Part shown: positions 61,989-64,000 of the stretch, piece after piece | Layout of the letters: the number at the start of each line of letters is the position of its first letter | Numbering within the stretch: position 1 is the first letter of the stretch | Assembly: GCF_032335695.1 (NCBI RefSeq) | Contig: NZ_JACTOJ010000022.1 | Span: 1-64,000, forward strand | DNA length: 64,000 bases | Direction of reading: 5' to 3' | DNA from: JACTOJ01 sp032335695 | GTDB taxonomy: Bacteria > Bacillota > Clostridia > Clostridiales > Clostridiaceae | Program-made: the position numbers and the translations under genes | The notes under the pieces: generated by a model | Seen by the model: the letters and a program-made list of their open reading frames with translations, nothing else | Told to the model about the DNA's origin: nothing | Databases searched by the model: none

Positions 61989-62508
61989 CCACATAAGTAC
62001 CATACAAATTGCTTTTTCCATAACTTGCCTCTTCATAGGATTTACATAGCAGTGCTCTTATATATCCCCTATCCTTGGTGGTAGAGTCAATATAGAACCC
62101 TCTGCTGTAATAAAACTGTATCAAAGATAATATTTTTGATGCAGTATGAAGATAAAGCATTTTCACACCTCTGTCCTTCATAACCTTATCTACCTCATTA
62201 AGCAGCAACTTTCCAATGCCATGATTCTGATGCTCTACAGACACGCTGAATCGGCTTAAATAGGCAGTATTATCATGCTTTATCTCAACTCTGACTCCGC
62301 CTACCAATATATCATTATATTCTGCAACTAAAACAATTTTTGTTTTTATATCCCGCTCCACATCTTCCACAGTTTCATTAAGCGCAGGGATAGTCTCACT
62401 TATACCAACACATTTACCATAAGAGGCAAATGCTTCTGCCGTTATCTTTTTTATCATATATACATCCGAAGATACAGCTTTACGAATTATAATTTCACTA
62501 TTATCCAT
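61984..62508 (-). CDS. GNAT-family N-acetyltransferase
   Basis: A 174-residue acetyl-CoA-dependent acyltransferase. Motif A, SRFSVSVEHQNHGIGKLLLNEV, with its Q/R-x-x-G-x-G/A-like pyrophosphate loop, is at about 85-106, and the FYYSRGFY motif B lies later. The substrate is unknown. The last codons enter a family A repeat, so the C-terminus may have been altered by the repeat. Confidence 0.88.
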   Translation of the reverse strand: MDNSEIIIRKAVSSDVYMIKKITAEAFASYGKCVGISETIPALNETVEDVERDIKTKIVLVAEYNDILVGGVRVEIKHDNTAYLSRFSVSVEHQNHGIGKLLLNEVDKVMKDRGVKMLYLHTASKILSLIQFYYSRGFYIDSTTKDRGYIRALLCKSYEEASYGKSNLYGTYVV

Positions 62509-62625
62509 AACAATTCCCCCAGTAAGCTATATTGTAATTACATATTTATAAATATTATATGCATAATTATACAATCCTTAGAGAAATATTTCAACCTATT
62601 TGCAAGATTTTGTTTTACAAAAATA

Positions 62626-62671
62626 AACTATGCCAGAACCTCAACAATATATTGAAGTTTATAGCATAGTT
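62626..62671 (-). terminator. Terminator of the exonuclease gene
   Basis: AACTATGC (62626-62633) and GCATAGTT (62664-62671) pair around an AT-rich inner hairpin. Confidence 0.5.
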
Positions 62672-62700
62672 ATTATAAATCGAAAATTAATCAGTATTAA

Positions 62701-63306
62701 TTAAACCTTACTTGAAAAATAGTTTCTTGGGATATACCCTTTTTTTATGCCTTCTGTTACTGCTAAATATGTAGCGGTAGTATCGAATCTAGCATCATGG
62801 TAATTTCCTGAGCCTTCAAATAATTTATTGCTTATTTCTCTTATATTATCATTGTTTATTCCTAAAAATCTAACTAATTCCTCTAACTTAGGGTTTTTTC
62901 TTTCTCCTCTGCCATTGACCATTTTGCATATATCTTTATAATAATTCATGGTACAAAACACATTATTAGGCTTAAACTCTTCTCCGCAGCCTTCAATTTC
63001 ATGAGTTAAAAAGTTTATATCAAAATTCACATTGTGACCTATAACAAAATCAGCTTCGCTAAAGTCTTTGTATATATTTTCAAAATGATCTTCAAAATAC
63101 ATTCCTTCACTTAGCTCATACAAATCTTCTGCACTAAAACCATGTATTTCTTCCGCTGAAGGTTCTACATAGTCAACTGCAAAAAATATATTTTTACCTG
63201 TGGTAGAATTGGGTTTCATTGATGTATCCACCGTAATATAACTCAACTGGCATATGCTGCCTGGTTTTAATCCTGTAGTTTCAGTGTCAAAAAATATCAG
63301 TTTCAT
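62701..63306 (-). CDS. DEDDh 3'-5' exonuclease (DnaQ-like)
   Basis: A 201-residue nuclease of the DNA polymerase III epsilon-like family. Exo I FFDTETTGL (Asp/Glu metal ligands), Exo II IGHNVNFDINFL and Exo III HDARFDTTAT (His/Asp) are in order. It is smaller than PolC and stands apart from polymerase genes. The substrate (RNA or DNA ends) is unknown. Confidence 0.9.
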   Translation of the reverse strand: MKLIFFDTETTGLKPGSICQLSYITVDTSMKPNSTTGKNIFFAVDYVEPSAEEIHGFSAEDLYELSEGMYFEDHFENIYKDFSEADFVIGHNVNFDINFLTHEIEGCGEEFKPNNVFCTMNYYKDICKMVNGRGERKNPKLEELVRFLGINNDNIREISNKLFEGSGNYHDARFDTTATYLAVTEGIKKGYIPRNYFSSKV

Positions 63307-63341
63307 TTTTTTTCTCCTCTAAATACATGTATACTTATACA

Positions 63342-63779
63342 TTATTCTATAGCAACAAGATCAACTCTTATTATATTGTTCAATGTGCTCAATATATCAA
63401 TCAGTTCCTTAATTTCAATATCTAATTTAGCAATATCTAATGTTATATTAATATAGGCAGCACCATTAATAGGAATATCCTGATTTATAGTATATATATT
63501 TCCACCATGCTTTGCAATGTTATCTAAAATATCAGATAAAGTTCCTGCTTTATCTATTATTACGATTGAAATTGTTGCTTTTTGACCTTTCATACCTTCT
63601 TTTAAAGCAAATACGTGATCCCTATACTTATAGAAAGTACTTCTGCTGATGCCAACAGCTTTAACAGCTTCCGTTACATCTTTAACTCTATTAGTTCTTA
63701 TGAGTTCTTTTGCCTCTAATACTTTGGTATATACTTCTGGTAGCACTTCAGAATTTATTACTATATAATCAAATCTCAT
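63342..63779 (-). CDS. UPF0735 ACT-domain protein (PheB-like)
   Basis: A 145-residue protein. An N-terminal helical segment with a helix-turn-helix look (AVKAVGISRSTFYKYRDHVF) is followed by a C-terminal ACT domain (about 70-145). This pairing is the UPF0735 family, once named PheB in Bacillus. It probably senses an amino acid and regulates something, but the target is not known. AGGGGTGAA precedes the start. It is 35 bp upstream of the exonuclease gene on the same strand. Confidence 0.88.
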   Translation of the reverse strand: MRFDYIVINSEVLPEVYTKVLEAKELIRTNRVKDVTEAVKAVGISRSTFYKYRDHVFALKEGMKGQKATISIVIIDKAGTLSDILDNIAKHGGNIYTINQDIPINGAAYINITLDIAKLDIEIKELIDILSTLNNIIRVDLVAIE

Positions 63780-63845
63780 AGCTTCACCCCGTTACTATTA
63801 ATATTCATTTTACTTGAGGCTTTCTAAGTATTATATCATAAAAAT

Positions 63846-63870
63846 ATCTGCACAAAAATTAAGTGCAGAT
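63846..63870 (-). terminator. Terminator of the partial gene at the right edge
   Basis: ATCTGCAC and GTGCAGAT pair perfectly around nine bases. On the minus strand ATTTTTATG follows. Confidence 0.7.
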
Positions 63871-63897
63871 ACTTCCTTTAACATCATTATAAAATAT

Positions 63898-64000
63898 TTA
63901 AACAAAATTATATACTGGCACGAAATCACAATAATATTCCAGCATGTCTTCACTGTACAGTTTTTTACCCATAAATGCAAATATTATATCCTGGCTCTTG
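63898..64000 (-). CDS. 3' end of a gene running off the window
   Basis: On the minus strand an uninterrupted frame enters from the right edge and ends at TAA (63900-63898), giving 33 C-terminal residues that end in EDMLEYYCDFVPVYNFV. A terminator hairpin follows at the expected distance, which supports a real gene end. The family is not recognised. Confidence 0.6.
   Translation of the reverse strand, partial: KSQDIIFAFMGKKLYSEDMLEYYCDFVPVYNFV

Noticed and set aside
13250..62000. CRISPR array formed by the repeated intergenic units
   Set aside because: Copies are far apart, palindromic and not separated by regular spacers; no cas gene is present.

Overview
The window is AT-rich, with strong AGGAGG-type ribosome sites, TTG/GTG starts, T-box and lysine-riboswitch leaders, and a gene set (desulfoferrodoxin, bacteriohemerythrin, HelD, UPF0735 ACT protein, EutV/EutW) that points to an anaerobic Firmicute of the genus Clostridium or a close relative. 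No rRNA, tRNA, CRISPR array, prophage or intact insertion sequence was seen. It reads as ordinary chromosome with a few accessory islands.

Layout. 0.2-4.3 kb: ECF-type S component, a tiny Lmo0937-like membrane protein, release factor 3, a Cof-type HAD phosphatase and superoxide reductase. 4.4-13.1 kb: one giant 2919-residue cyclic beta-1,2-glucan synthase-like protein. 13.4-18.3 kb: a bacteriohemerythrin, the lysC-lysA pair behind a lysine riboswitch, and an M18 aminopeptidase. 18.4-24.4 kb: a CDF metal exporter with a manganese-type site, HelD, signal peptidase I, ribulose-phosphate epimerase and a lipoprotein polysaccharide deacetylase. 24.5-28.6 kb: a two-gene operon made of an SDR reductase and a single-chain AMP-ligase/acyl carrier/alpha-oxoamine synthase fusion, a layout expected for a sphingoid-like amino-alcohol lipid. 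28.9-31.2 kb: DUF5685, J-domain, membrane and DUF1294 genes.

31.2-37.5 kb: prephenate dehydratase, cimA-leuB behind an isoleucine T-box, and ilvB-ilvN. 37.6-42 kb: thioesterase, HIT protein, MFS transporter, and a regulator/peptide pair: an HTH-TPR (RRNPP-like) regulator followed by a previously unlisted 52-residue exported propeptide. 42.4-49.7 kb: an ethanolamine cluster, eutV-eutW-eutA-permease-eutB-eutC, with no microcompartment shell genes in the window; a two-hairpin EutV (ANTAR) antitermination site sits before eutA. 50-56.8 kb: SWIM-SNF2 helicase, HD protein, LCP-family ligase, a 56-residue small protein and BirA. 56.8-61.9 kb: ilvC-ilvB behind a second isoleucine T-box, with divergent ilvD. 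62-64 kb: GNAT, DEDDh exonuclease, UPF0735 protein and the 3' end of one more gene.

The branched-chain genes work together: CimA and LeuB make 2-oxobutyrate from pyruvate and acetyl-CoA (with LeuCD elsewhere), and IlvB/N, IlvC and IlvD carry it to isoleucine and valine precursors. Both T-boxes read an ATC specifier, so isoleucine-tRNA charging controls both blocks.

Two families of intergenic hairpin repeats are spread across the window (family A: about 13250, 38193-38362, 43200-43279, 53139, 61967; family B: 13936-14084, 19684-19790, 38930-39050). Copies differ at paired positions in a compensating way, which suggests that the folded form is kept.
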